A stretch of 64,000 nt of DNA from CAYOSF01 sp964406605 (GTDB lineage: Bacteria; Chloroflexota; Dehalococcoidia; DSTF01; RBG-16-68-14): positions 233,506-297,505 of the forward strand of contig CAYOSF010000005.1 of NCBI GenBank assembly GCA_964406605.1, written 5' to 3'. Below the pieces are notes generated by a model that ran no database searches, had not been told where the DNA came from, and saw nothing but the letters and a program-made list of their open reading frames with translations. Each line of letters opens with the position of its first letter. The first letter of the stretch is position 1. Below, one piece after another: positions 16,248-25,177 of this stretch. Position numbers and translations under genes: made by a program.

Positions 16248-18256
16248 GTATCGCCCTCACCTTGCGGGGACGCTTGTCTCGTTTGCGCTGAGCGCGAGCC
16301 CGAAGATGCTTGATGGAGCCGCCGCCCGATCTCGCTATCCTCCACGAGCCTGTTGGCCAGCTCCGACGTAGCGGTTTCGCCCTCGGGCGGCGGAGCGCCG
16401 TCTTGATCCCCCGCCGCCCGGGCTCTCTCGAGGGCAAAAGCTTCGTCGACGGCCGCGCTCATGTATTCCTGTAGACCGGGCTCGGCCAAGGCCGCTGCCC
16501 TGGCCTGCTTAGCCGCGGACAGTCTACGGAATTCGATCCGGGCGACGCAATCCCGGAGGGCGTCATGGAGCTGCGCCCTTTCGAGCACGGGGAGGTCTCG
16601 CTCCATGATGCGCGCCAGTTGAGGGTGCAGCTCCTGTGGTATCACCCGGCAAATCGACTCCACCTCGGGAGCCTCACGCCAGGCCCGGAAGACGGCCCTG
16701 TTCTCCTCAAACAGGAAGAGATCCGGGGAGAGGTCCATGCCCTCCTCGCGGAGCTCCGGGCTACGCAGGAGCAGTGCGAGGCAGAACTCCTCCCCCGGTT
16801 CAGCCCTTGGGCGGACCGCGCGCGCCGGCTCCGGCGTCACCCCTGTGTCTCCTCGGGACATGGTCGCGGGGCGTTTCCGCAGCTCGGAGCGCAGAGTGCC
16901 TTCCGCCACCTGTGCCAGGCGCGCCAGACGCTGGACGTAGTGAGCGCGGTAGACCGGCTCCTCGATCAGGCGGACGACGGGGAGCAACTCCTGCAGCAGC
17001 TCCGCGCGCTGGCTGGGCTGCGACAGGTCCTTGCGCCCTGCGACTGTCTCGAAGACGTGGTCTGTGAACGGCTTTGCGCCGGCGACCGCGGCGTCCCAAG
17101 CGGTGCGGTCGGCCCTGATCATCTCGTCCGGGTCTTTGCCTGAGAGAGGGACAACGTAGACCGTGACGGCCGCGCGCTTCAGGGCATCACGGGACCACTC
17201 CTGTGCTCTCTCCGAGAACTCGTCCTCGTCAAGCGCCGCCGGGTGCGCCGATGCGGGCGCCGCTCGTATGGCGCCTGCCGCCCCGGCTTCCTGGAGAGCC
17301 CGGAGCGTGGCCTCGATGCCCGCCGCGTCGGCGTCCATGGCCAGCATGATCTTCGCCTTGAGGCGCTCGAGCATCCGGATCTGCCGCTCGGTCAGCGCGG
17401 TGCCCATCGACGCGACCACGTTGGCCTGGCCGTGCTGATGGGCGGCGATGGCGTCCATGTAGCCCTCAACGACGATGACGCTGCGCTCGCGGCGGATAGC
17501 GTCCTTCCCCTTGTCCAGGGCGTACAATACGCGGCTCTTGTCAAACAGCGCCGTCTGCGGGGTGTTGAGGTACTTCGCTCCCGGGGCGCCCGTCGCGCCG
17601 GCCGGCGCGGACTCCAGCAGCCGCGCTCCGAAACCCACCACACGGCCACGCTCATCGTTGATTGGGAACATCAGGCGGCCACGGAATCGGTCGTAGCCGC
17701 CCCGGTCGCTCTCTACCAGCAGCCCGGACTGGAGCAGCTCTTCCTCGTCGAACGCCCGTTCCGAGAGGTGGGACTTGAGCGCGTCCCAGCTATCCGGGCT
17801 GTAGCCCAACTGGAATGTCTCTATGGTCTCGATGTCCAGGCCGCGCGACGTGAGGTAGGAGCGCGCCGCTTCCCCTGCCTCCGAGTGGAGGAGGGCATTG
17901 TGGAAGTAGGAGGCGGCCGCTTCGTTGGCCTGGAGGAGCCGCTGGCGCCGTTCGTCCTCCTGCGGCTCCCAACTGTCGGCCAGGACTACCCCAGCGCGCT
18001 GGGCGAGCATGCGCAGCGCGTCTCCGAACTCTATGCCCTCGCGCCTCATCACGAAGTTGAAGACATCGCCCCCGGTGGCGCACGCGCCGAAGCAGTGCCA
18101 CGTCTGCCGCTCTGGAGAGACGAAGAAGGAGGGGGTTCGTTCGTTGTGGAAGGGGCAGTTGGCCCGGAAGTTGCGCCCGGATCGCTGCAGAGTGACGTAC
18201 TCGCCTATCACGTCCACGATGTCGATGCGGCTCTTCACCTCGTCGATGGCAGACAT
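16244..18256 (-). CDS. dnaG: DNA primase DnaG
   Basis: 670 residues. The N-terminal zinc finger has N-C-P-F-H-N-E and W-H-C-F-G-A-C, i.e. CxxxC in place of the usual CxxC. The TOPRIM core shows V-I-V-V-E-G-Y-M-D and A-M-D-A-D-A-A-G (about 255-325). The C-terminal helicase-binding part is divergent. DnaG makes RNA primers at the fork. It precedes rpoD with a 4-nt overlap, so the two are translationally coupled. Confidence 0.95.
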   Translation of the reverse strand: MSAIDEVKSRIDIVDVIGEYVTLQRSGRNFRANCPFHNERTPSFFVSPERQTWHCFGACATGGDVFNFVMRREGIEFGDALRMLAQRAGVVLADSWEPQEDERRQRLLQANEAAASYFHNALLHSEAGEAARSYLTSRGLDIETIETFQLGYSPDSWDALKSHLSERAFDEEELLQSGLLVESDRGGYDRFRGRLMFPINDERGRVVGFGARLLESAPAGATGAPGAKYLNTPQTALFDKSRVLYALDKGKDAIRRERSVIVVEGYMDAIAAHQHGQANVVASMGTALTERQIRMLERLKAKIMLAMDADAAGIEATLRALQEAGAAGAIRAAPASAHPAALDEDEFSERAQEWSRDALKRAAVTVYVVPLSGKDPDEMIRADRTAWDAAVAGAKPFTDHVFETVAGRKDLSQPSQRAELLQELLPVVRLIEEPVYRAHYVQRLARLAQVAEGTLRSELRKRPATMSRGDTGVTPEPARAVRPRAEPGEEFCLALLLRSPELREEGMDLSPDLFLFEENRAVFRAWREAPEVESICRVIPQELHPQLARIMERDLPVLERAQLHDALRDCVARIEFRRLSAAKQARAAALAEPGLQEYMSAAVDEAFALERARAAGDQDGAPPPEGETATSELANRLVEDSEIGRRLHQASSGSRSAQTRQASPQGEGDT

Positions 18257-18294
18257 GCCCGTTCGCTCCCTACAACGGCCTTCGACGCAGCAGA

Positions 18295-18798
18295 TTACGG
18301 CGTTCGTGCCGCAGCCCTGGCGCGCAACGCTCGCACCTGGCCAGCATGCTCATTCTCGTGCTCCGCGACTCTCCGGAACCGGCTCGCGACGGTCTGTTCG
18401 CCGCGGCGGGGATGGATGAACGTCATGTTTAGCTGCTCTGGGGAGAGCCCCCGCAGCAGACGCGCCGTATCCCTGCGCTGCGCGAGGAGCCCGTGCAGGA
18501 TCTGAGGCACCGGCGCGGTCTGCGCCAGCTTTGCCTGCTCCTGACGCTCGTCCTCCGTCCCGAGCGATACCGTGACTTGCTCCTGGGACAGGGCCGCCTG
18601 CGCCTGCTGCACGAGGATGCCCTCAGTCGCCAGCAAGTGGGCCAACACCTCCGCCGCCGACCACTCCGCTTCGTCGGGGCAGGCGCGGAAACCTTCTTCG
18701 TCGAGCTCGCTAATCGCGCCCATCAGTGCCTGCCTGCTGGCCTCCAGTAGAGCGCCGAGTTCCGCCGCCGGGGACTGGCCTGGGTCGTCGGGGCACAT
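18295..18798 (-). CDS. DinB-family four-helix metal-binding protein
   Basis: 167 residues, helical. The DinB pattern is present: an early S-A-A-E-V-L-A-H-L-L helix with the first His (about residue 53) and a late R-R-V-A-E-H-E-N-E-H-A-G-Q helix giving the second and third His. Such proteins are often thiol-dependent transferases (mycothiol or bacillithiol type) or of unknown activity. It lies 38 nt upstream of dnaG on the same strand. Confidence 0.8.
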   Translation of the reverse strand: MCPDDPGQSPAAELGALLEASRQALMGAISELDEEGFRACPDEAEWSAAEVLAHLLATEGILVQQAQAALSQEQVTVSLGTEDERQEQAKLAQTAPVPQILHGLLAQRRDTARLLRGLSPEQLNMTFIHPRRGEQTVASRFRRVAEHENEHAGQVRALRARAAARTP

Positions 18799-18960
18799 CT
18801 TCAGTCACTGCCCAGTGTAGCAAAGTCTCGTGGCGGCGCGCGCCGCGGCGTTCGCCTTTCGGGCGGCGATCGGACGGGGCTGTTTGATGGCGGACAGAAG
18901 CCGGTGCCGGGCTGGCCGGGCGCCGACGGGGAGCGCGTCTTCGCCCATGCCCGGCCCGCT

Positions 18961-19791
18961 CTATGCTCCTGGTGTCGGGGTCGGGATAGATTGCGGCCGC
19001 AGCGTTGGCTGGGGCGTTACGGGCGCCCCTGGTGTGTTGGTCGGCGGTGGTAGCGGCGTCGACGTGGGAGGCGCCTGTCTGGTCGCGGTGGGAGGGATGA
19101 GCGATGGGGACGGAGTCGCCGCGGGCGGTGCCAGCGGTTCGGTCGCTGGAGCGACCGTCGGGTAGTAGGGGACCCACGGCGCTTCGGACGTGGGAAGGAC
19201 CACGTCCGGTCCTGAGCCCGGTCCGGCGACAGCCAGCCCGGAGAGGTCTCCTGAGACGTCTATGAAGGAGGCGTCGACCCAGCCGCGAATCTGAGACCCC
19301 GGCGGGTGTATCACCTGCAGCCAGGTCTCGTCTTCGTTGCGACCCACTATCGGTACCCGCGCGCCCTTGTGGATCACGCTCAGGACCGCGTATCGAGAGC
19401 CGGGCCCGATGCGCATCGTGGTCGTGGTGCGCACGCTCCCGATGAGGCCGCTCTGTGGCGCCGCGGTCGACTCGGCCTCCGGCGTGCCGTCATCGCCCAG
19501 CGCCACGCGGCGCCCCGCACCTCCATCGCCGCTGCTGAAGACCGTAAGGACGATCATGACCAAGAACAGGACGACGAGGACACCCAGCCCGCCCAGGATG
19601 AAACGGTTTCGCAGGAGATCTCGCCAGTCTGCAAGCTTGAAGCCGATGCCGCGCTCTGCAAGCTGGAGGCCGACTCCGCGCTGCGGCGCCTCAGTACGCG
19701 GTGTGACGGGCACGAGCTCCTCCAGCTCCGGCGGCGGCGCGGGCTTTGCCTGCGGGATGTCGCTGTCGTCCATAGACGGTTCCCCAGTCAT
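18961..19791 (-). CDS. Membrane-anchored SH3-domain protein
   Basis: 276 residues. Layout: cytosolic N-terminus (1-60), one TM helix (about 64-87), a bacterial SH3_3-type domain (about 118-185, with T-T-M-R-I-G-P-G-S and W-L-Q-V...G-W-V-D), and a long Pro/Thr-rich tail. The SH3 domain probably binds cell-wall or surface polymer outside the cell. ATG 19791 and ATG 19773 are both possible; neither has a clear ribosome site. It follows dgt by one base, so it is probably translated from the same message. Confidence 0.8.
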   Translation of the reverse strand: MTGEPSMDDSDIPQAKPAPPPELEELVPVTPRTEAPQRGVGLQLAERGIGFKLADWRDLLRNRFILGGLGVLVVLFLVMIVLTVFSSGDGGAGRRVALGDDGTPEAESTAAPQSGLIGSVRTTTTMRIGPGSRYAVLSVIHKGARVPIVGRNEDETWLQVIHPPGSQIRGWVDASFIDVSGDLSGLAVAGPGSGPDVVLPTSEAPWVPYYPTVAPATEPLAPPAATPSPSLIPPTATRQAPPTSTPLPPPTNTPGAPVTPQPTLRPQSIPTPTPGA

Positions 19792-19792
19792 G

Positions 19793-20914
19793 CTAGCAAG
19801 CTCTCACGCTGGGCACATCACTGTCTCCGCCCTGGAATCGGAGTCCCAGGGATTCCGCGGTCCGCCGGGCGAAGAAGTCCGTCATGCCTGCGACGTAGTC
19901 GGCCACGCGACGTGCAGGCGGGTCCTCGGTTCGAGTGAAGTCCGACGTGATCGCTTGTGGGTGTGCCATGAAGTACTCGAACAGAAACTGCACGATGCGG
20001 CGTGCGCGCGTCGCTTCCTCCTGTTGCGCCTCCCATTCGTACACATGGGAGAACATGAAGTCGCGGAGCTCGTTTGCGGCCGCGGCGGCGGTCTCGCTCA
20101 TGCCGATGCGCGGCGGGTCGTTGCCGGGAGGCGGGGAGCCCTCCCCGGCGGCCGCCCACGACGTCTCCACGATGTCGGTCACGAGCGTGTCGATGCGCTG
20201 GGCGTGCCTGGTTCCCAGTACTTCCCGCGTCCTGTGGGGGAGGTCCTCCTCGCGCAGGCGTCCTGCCCGCACCGCGTCGGCGATGTCGTGGTTGAGGTAG
20301 GCGACGGAATCGGCGAGCTTGACGATCTGCGCCTCCAGGGTAGTGGCTGAGCCCCAGCCCTCCGCCAGGATGTCCTCCCGCACTTTCGAGTGTTTGAGAA
20401 TGCCGTCTCGCACCTCCCAGGTGAGGTTCAGGCCGCGGCCCCCGTTCTCCAATTTCTCCACGACGCGCAAGCTCTGTTCGTTGTGGCGGAACCCTCCCGG
20501 CAGCAGCTCGGCGAGCGCGCGCTCTCCTGCGTGGCCGAAGGGCGTGTGGCCCAAGTCATGCCCCAGCGAGATCGCCTCCGTGAGGTCTTCGTTCAGGTTG
20601 AGGGCGCGGGCGATGGTGCGGGCGATCTGCGCCGTCTCCAGCGTATGGGTCAGCCGGGTGACGAAGTGGTCGCCGGCTGGGGCGATGAAGACCTGTGTCT
20701 TGTGCTTGAGCCGGCGGAACGCCTTGCTGTGGATGATCCGGTCGCGGTCGCGCTGGAACTCCGTCCGGGTCTGAGAGGGTTCCTCCGGTCGCTCGCGGCC
20801 GCGGCCCTCGTAGCTCTTGGCGGCGAAGGGAGACAGGAGCCTCTCCCGCTCCTCAAGGCGGCGTTTCACGGATTGGATAGGGCTCGCGGAGACGGAGGCG
20901 GGCCGCTCTGCCAT
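19793..20914 (-). CDS. dgt: dGTP triphosphohydrolase-like HD protein
   Basis: 373 residues from ATG 20914. It splits dNTP to nucleoside and tripolyphosphate. HD-domain residues are visible: R-L-T-H-T-L-E (H), G-H-D-L-G-H-T-P-F-G-H (HD and second H), and F-R-H-N-E-Q-S. The C-terminal antiviral-type dGTPase helices follow. A TACAAT -10 sits on the minus strand at 20924-20929, only 9 nt before the ATG, so the message may be leaderless. An upstream ATG (20956) would lie outside such a transcript. Confidence 0.9.
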   Translation of the reverse strand: MAERPASVSASPIQSVKRRLEERERLLSPFAAKSYEGRGRERPEEPSQTRTEFQRDRDRIIHSKAFRRLKHKTQVFIAPAGDHFVTRLTHTLETAQIARTIARALNLNEDLTEAISLGHDLGHTPFGHAGERALAELLPGGFRHNEQSLRVVEKLENGGRGLNLTWEVRDGILKHSKVREDILAEGWGSATTLEAQIVKLADSVAYLNHDIADAVRAGRLREEDLPHRTREVLGTRHAQRIDTLVTDIVETSWAAAGEGSPPPGNDPPRIGMSETAAAAANELRDFMFSHVYEWEAQQEEATRARRIVQFLFEYFMAHPQAITSDFTRTEDPPARRVADYVAGMTDFFARRTAESLGLRFQGGDSDVPSVRAC

Positions 20915-20985
20915 CGTGCCGCCATTGTATCGGTGTCCGGCACCACCCGAAAGCATGACGTGTCACGTGGGAAGAGATGGCGGCC

Positions 20986-21015
20986 TTGAGGGCGGTGGGC
21001 CCGCCTGGCTAGAAT
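20986..21015 (+). promoter_or_regulatory. sigma70 promoter of the tRNA pair
   Basis: TTGAGG (20986-20991), 18-nt spacer, TAGAAT (21010-21015). The start point would be near 21022, 28 nt before tRNA-Leu. Confidence 0.65.
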
Positions 21016-21049
21016 GAAGCGCCGCGGGCGAGCACTCCTCGTCCGATGT

Positions 21050-21138
21050 GCCGAAGTGGCGAAACTGGTAGACGCGACGGTCTCAAAAACCGTTGCCCCG
21101 CAAGGGGCGTGCCGGTTCGAGTCCGGCCTTCGGCACCA
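21050..21138 (+). tRNA. tRNA-Leu (CAA)
   Basis: Seven-pair acceptor GCCGAAG/CTTCGGC, anticodon loop CTCAAAA giving CAA, long variable arm (CCCCGCAAGGGG) as in class II tRNA, T-loop GGTTCGAGTCC, discriminator A and encoded CCA (21136-21138). Confidence 0.95.
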
Positions 21139-21193
21139 CATGCACACCCAGGGCGGGCGGTCGGAGCTCCGTCTGCTCTTGGGCTTGACGCTC

Positions 21194-21267
21194 TGCCGAG
21201 TGGTGTAACGGTAGCACAGGGGCCTTTGGAGCCTCTAGTCTAGGTTCGAATCCTAGCTCGGCAGCCA
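21194..21267 (+). tRNA. tRNA-Gln (TTG)
   Basis: Acceptor TGCCGAG/CTCGGCA, anticodon stem GGGGC/GCCTC (one G-U) with loop CTTTGGA giving TTG, T-arm TAGGTTCGAATCCTA, discriminator G and encoded CCA. It follows tRNA-Leu by 55 nt and probably shares its transcript. Confidence 0.93.
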
Positions 21268-21290
21268 GCAGGTACGGATCCTGCCTTTCG

Positions 21291-21316
21291 GACCCGTCGC
21301 CCTGACGGGTCTATCG
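21291..21316 (+). terminator. Probable terminator after tRNA-Gln
   Basis: Eight-base-pair stem GACCCGTC/GACGGGTC (21291-21298, 21304-21311), 5-nt loop, then TATCG with few T. A weak intrinsic terminator 24 nt after the tRNA. Confidence 0.5.
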
Positions 21317-21376
21317 TGTTCCGGCACTGAATCCATCTCGCACGGTTGGCCGCGGCACCCGCGCTGCCGCCGTACG

Positions 21377-21405
21377 TTGACTTGCGCCACGGGCGGTGCT
21401 AGGTT
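21377..21405 (+). promoter_or_regulatory. sigma70 promoter TTGACT-N17-TAGGTT
   Basis: -35 at 21377-21382, 17-nt spacer ending in the extended TG (TGC), -10 at 21400-21405. It would start transcription about 75 nt before the AOR gene. Confidence 0.65.
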
Positions 21406-21485
21406 TGAGCCGACCAAGCGGTTCGCTTCTACGCGTTCGGGCTCTGAGTGAGAGCGCGGAGCGTTCGCCGGGAAAGGAGCCGGAG

Positions 21486-23285
21486 ATGGAATTGGGTGGT
21501 TACGCAGACAAGATTGCCCGCATCGACTTGACCTCGGGCAGCGTTTCCTACGAGGGCCTCGACGAGGAGGACGCCCGCAAGTACATCGGCGGCAGAGGGC
21601 TGGGAGTGAAGTACGTGTTCGACAACGGCCCCACGGTGGACGCTCTCAGCCCCGAGAACCTGCTGTGCTTCATCCTCGGGCCGTTGAGCGGGACAGAAGT
21701 CACCATGAGCGGCCGCATGGCGCTGGTCACGAAGTCGCCGCTGACCGGGACGGTGACCGATTCCCACCACGGCGGATGGTCGGGGGCGCGGCTCCGCTGG
21801 GCGGGGTTCGACGGGTTGCTGTTCAAGGGCAGGGCTGCGAAGCCGGTCTACGCGTTCGTCGAGGACGGCAAGGTGGAGCTGCGCGACGCCTCCGACCTCT
21901 GGGGCAAGGACGTGCACGAGACGGTGCGGACGCTTCTGGACAGGCATGGCGAGGATGTCAGCGTGGTGGCTATCGGCCAGGCGGGGGAGAAGCTGGTACG
22001 ATACGCCGCCTGGCTGAACGAGAACGACCGCGCGTCAGGGCGCGGCGGAACGGGGGCCGTCGCCGGCAGCAAGAACCTGAAGGCGGTGGTCGTGAAGGCG
22101 AAGAAGGCCATGCCGAAGGCAAAGGATAAGGGCGCCTTCAAGGAGGCTCACAAGCAGGCCCTGGCCGCCATCATGAAGGAGGGATCGGCGGTGGCTCCCC
22201 GCAAGGGGCCGGTCTCCGTGTTCGGCACCAACGCTCTGATGAACATCGCCAACGCGATCGGCGCGCTGCCGACGCGCAACTCCCAGGAGACGAACTTCCC
22301 CGGAGCCGGAGAGATCTCCGGCGACAAGGTCAAAGCGACCATCCTGGTCGACGACCCGACGTGTCACGCCTGCCCGGTGGCCTGCAAGAAGGAGGTGGAG
22401 ACCAGCGGCAAGTACGCCGTCCACATGGAGAGCGTCGAGTACGAATCGGCCTGGTCTCTGGGCGCGAACTGCGGCAACGACAACCTCGACTCAATCGCCC
22501 TCTTGATCGACCTCTGCAACGACTACGGCATGGACACGATCGAACACGGGAACGTCCTATCTATGGCGATGGAGGCGAGCGAGCGAGAGCTGATCAAGGA
22601 GCGCATCCCCTGGGGCGATCCCGACAAGATGATCGAGCTGACGCACCAAGTCGGCCGGCGGGAGGGCCTGGGCGACACGCTGGCCGAGGGGGCGGCCGGC
22701 GCCGCGGAACGCTTCGGTGACCCGGACATCGCTATGAGCGTGAAGGGCCAGGCGATCCCGGCCTACGACCCTCGTGGCATGAAAGGGATGGGCCTCGGGT
22801 ATGCGACGAGCAACCGCGGCGCCTGCCATCTTCGCGGCTACACGGTGGTGAGCGAGATCCTGGGTATACCGGAGAAGACCGACCCGCTGGCCTGGGAGGG
22901 CAAGGGAAAGCTGGCGAAGATGATCCAGGACCTCCTCGCCGTTTCCGACTCGCTCGACATGTGCAAGTTCTCGACCTTCGCGGAAAGCATGGACGACTTC
23001 GCGGCGCAGTACTCGGCCGTCGTTGGGGTCAAGGCGACGGCGGACGATCTGATGAAGATAGGGGAACGCATCTACAACCTGGAGCGCTACTACAACAACC
23101 TGGCCGGCCTGAGAGAAGGGTCCGATACCCTGCCGAAGCGCTTCCTGGAGGAGCCCTCGACCAGCCCGGGTTCCCAGGGCCAGGTCTGCGAGCTGGACCT
23201 GATGCTGCGCGAGTACTACGAGGCGCGCGGCTGGGAGAACGGCGTGGTTCCGGAGAGCAAGCTGAAGGAACTGGCCATCATTTAG
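21486..23285 (+). CDS. Tungsten/molybdenum aldehyde ferredoxin oxidoreductase (AOR family)
   Basis: 599 residues from ATG 21486, with AAAGGAG upstream; the longer frame from 21396 overlaps the promoter region. It oxidises aldehydes to acids with ferredoxin, using a bis-pyranopterin cofactor and one 4Fe-4S cluster. The cluster ligands are T-C-H-A-C-P-V-A-C (CxxCxxxC, about residue 300) and D-M-C-K-F (about 493). The N-terminal R-G-L-G-V-K-Y segment is the pterin-binding start. A MoaD-like gene follows at 10 nt, supporting a pterin-cofactor enzyme. Confidence 0.92.
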   Translation: MELGGYADKIARIDLTSGSVSYEGLDEEDARKYIGGRGLGVKYVFDNGPTVDALSPENLLCFILGPLSGTEVTMSGRMALVTKSPLTGTVTDSHHGGWSGARLRWAGFDGLLFKGRAAKPVYAFVEDGKVELRDASDLWGKDVHETVRTLLDRHGEDVSVVAIGQAGEKLVRYAAWLNENDRASGRGGTGAVAGSKNLKAVVVKAKKAMPKAKDKGAFKEAHKQALAAIMKEGSAVAPRKGPVSVFGTNALMNIANAIGALPTRNSQETNFPGAGEISGDKVKATILVDDPTCHACPVACKKEVETSGKYAVHMESVEYESAWSLGANCGNDNLDSIALLIDLCNDYGMDTIEHGNVLSMAMEASERELIKERIPWGDPDKMIELTHQVGRREGLGDTLAEGAAGAAERFGDPDIAMSVKGQAIPAYDPRGMKGMGLGYATSNRGACHLRGYTVVSEILGIPEKTDPLAWEGKGKLAKMIQDLLAVSDSLDMCKFSTFAESMDDFAAQYSAVVGVKATADDLMKIGERIYNLERYYNNLAGLREGSDTLPKRFLEEPSTSPGSQGQVCELDLMLREYYEARGWENGVVPESKLKELAII

Positions 23286-23295
23286 GGGGCGCTCA

Positions 23296-23577
23296 TTGGG
23301 TCGGGTACGGCTTTTCGCCACGCTTCGGCAGCGCGTCGGCGGTGAGGGTGCGGTCGAGGTACCGTGGTCTCCCGGCGACACCATCGGCGACGTGGTGAAG
23401 GAGCTCGTACGACTCAAGCCCGGCCTCGATGGGCACATCTTCGACGAAGGCGGGGCCCTCCTCCCACACGTCAGTGTGTTCCTGAACGGCCGCGACATCC
23501 GACATCTCGACGGTCTGGAGAGCCGCCTCGAGCGCGATACGGAGATCTCGGTCTTTCCGCCGGTGGCGGGCGGGTGA
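23296..23577 (+). CDS. MoaD/ThiS-family sulfur carrier
   Basis: 93 residues from TTG 23296, with AGGGGG upstream. Ubiquitin-like beta-grasp ending in V-A-G-G, the di-Gly that is thiocarboxylated by a MoeB/ThiF-type enzyme. It lies 10 nt behind the AOR gene, so it is the dedicated or preferred sulfur donor for the AOR pterin dithiolene. Confidence 0.88.
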   Translation: MGRVRLFATLRQRVGGEGAVEVPWSPGDTIGDVVKELVRLKPGLDGHIFDEGGALLPHVSVFLNGRDIRHLDGLESRLERDTEISVFPPVAGG

Positions 23578-23618
23578 CGGCGGGCCCGTGTGGACAGGCC
23601 CTCGCTCTGCCCGAAGGC

Positions 23619-24941
23619 CTACTCCCTTAGCCCAAGGTCGGCGCTGACCGCCATCGCCGCCTTCTTTCCGGACAGGGCGGCGCCTTCCAGCAGCCCGCCC
23701 TCGATGAAGTCGCCCGCGACCGCGAGGCCCTGTATGGAGCGGACGCTCTCCCGGAACTCCAGGGCCCGCCCGTAGGCCCCTGGGGAGTAGTGCGGGAACC
23801 CGTTCGGGTAGCGGTCGATGCGCACCCAGTCCACATCCTTGGTCATGCCCGGGAAGATCCTGTCCAGGTCGCGCACCAGCCGCTGGGTGATAGTCTCGTC
23901 GTCCTCATCGACGATCTCGGCCCCCTGCGGCCCAAGGACGTAGCACTGGACGTACTCCGGCGGTGCGGACTGCGGCAGCTTGTTCTGGGGGAGTGTGAGG
24001 AAGCTCATCCGGTAGCCATCGACCCGGTCGGGTAGGACGGCGTAGGACGGGTCGTCGATCTGGCGGCGGAACCGGAGGTTCACGATGGGGAAGGGCGAGT
24101 AGCCGAAGCTGTCGAGGAAACGTCGCTCAACGTCGCTCCAGCCGTCGTAGAGAGGGGCGAGGGCGGGCGAGGGGACGGCCATGATGACGGCGTCGGCCCG
24201 TATCTCCTCGCGCCCTTCGGCACCCGCCACCTCGACCCCGACCACCCGGCGGGGGCCTTCCGGCAAGAGCCGGACGACCTGCGCGTTCAGGTGTACATGC
24301 TTCCCCTCCGCCAGCGCCTCCGTCAGCGCGGCGATGCCTGAGCGCACGGCGAACGTCTTGGTGGAGAGATACATAGCCATGCTTCGCGCGAAGTAGGCGA
24401 GGGACACCCCCTCCGGCTCGGCCATGGCGTAGCTGAGCATGAGAGGCCGGATCGTGTACTCGTAGGTATCCTCGCCTACGCGCGGACGCAGGTAGTGCCC
24501 CAGCTCCTCGTCGTCCAGGTCGAGCGCGCGCGGCCACTGATCGTGGGGCCGCGTGCGTAGACGGGGGAGCAGCAGGCGGCCGAGCAGCAGATTGAAACGC
24601 GCTCTCTCGCGGACGCTGAGATACGGTATGTTCCAGGAGTCCATCGCCATGCTGAAGCGGCGGCCGCGCTGGATCGTCGTGATGGGAGACGAGATGAGGT
24701 CGAGCTTCTCCTCCAGCCCAAGCTCCTTGATGAGCGAGAGGACCACATCGTAGTTCGAGTGGATGAACTGAGCGCCGATGTCTATGAAGCCCCCTTCGAC
24801 CTGAACCGTCCCGACCCGTCCGCCGACCCTGTCACCCGCCTCGAACACCTCCACCTCAGCGCCGCTCTTCTCAAGGAAGTGCGCCGCCGTCAGTCCGGCC
24901 AGTCCTCCTCCTACGACAAGGGCCTTAGGTCGTTCACTCAT
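23619..24941 (-). CDS. FAD-dependent amine-oxidase-like / protoporphyrinogen-oxidase-like protein
   Basis: 440 residues. The FAD-binding start V-V-G-G-G-L-A-G-L-T-A-A and E-A-G-D-R-V-G-G-R-V are clear, and the end V-A-G-D-F-I-E-G-G-L-L-E-G-A-A-L-S-G is the second FAD-contacting motif. Members include protoporphyrinogen oxidase, phytoene-desaturase-like and flavin amine oxidases; the substrate cannot be chosen from sequence. No heme or carotenoid neighbours. It is convergent with AOR-moaD. Confidence 0.85.
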   Translation of the reverse strand: MSERPKALVVGGGLAGLTAAHFLEKSGAEVEVFEAGDRVGGRVGTVQVEGGFIDIGAQFIHSNYDVVLSLIKELGLEEKLDLISSPITTIQRGRRFSMAMDSWNIPYLSVRERARFNLLLGRLLLPRLRTRPHDQWPRALDLDDEELGHYLRPRVGEDTYEYTIRPLMLSYAMAEPEGVSLAYFARSMAMYLSTKTFAVRSGIAALTEALAEGKHVHLNAQVVRLLPEGPRRVVGVEVAGAEGREEIRADAVIMAVPSPALAPLYDGWSDVERRFLDSFGYSPFPIVNLRFRRQIDDPSYAVLPDRVDGYRMSFLTLPQNKLPQSAPPEYVQCYVLGPQGAEIVDEDDETITQRLVRDLDRIFPGMTKDVDWVRIDRYPNGFPHYSPGAYGRALEFRESVRSIQGLAVAGDFIEGGLLEGAALSGKKAAMAVSADLGLRE

Positions 24942-25177
24942 GTTCCGGGACCTCCTGCTTGCTCTGACAAAGCCTCTATGCGCCGTGCTCTTCGGCGCGA
25001 CGCCATCCTACCAGCGCTGGGTGCGATTGGCAAAACGGGCGAGGCTGCAGCGCTCGTCGTCTGGCGCGTCGGTCGTGACAACTGCCCGGCCCCGGAGCGC
25101 GGGCTCCGGAAGGAGGGCTGAGACGCTTCGCTCCTCTCATCTGGCGTTCTCACAACTGTCCGCGCTACCCTCGGCGC

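Noticed and set aside
14997..16313. 438-codon plus-strand frame opposite rpoD
   Set aside because: Shadow of rpoD; no motif or start signal.
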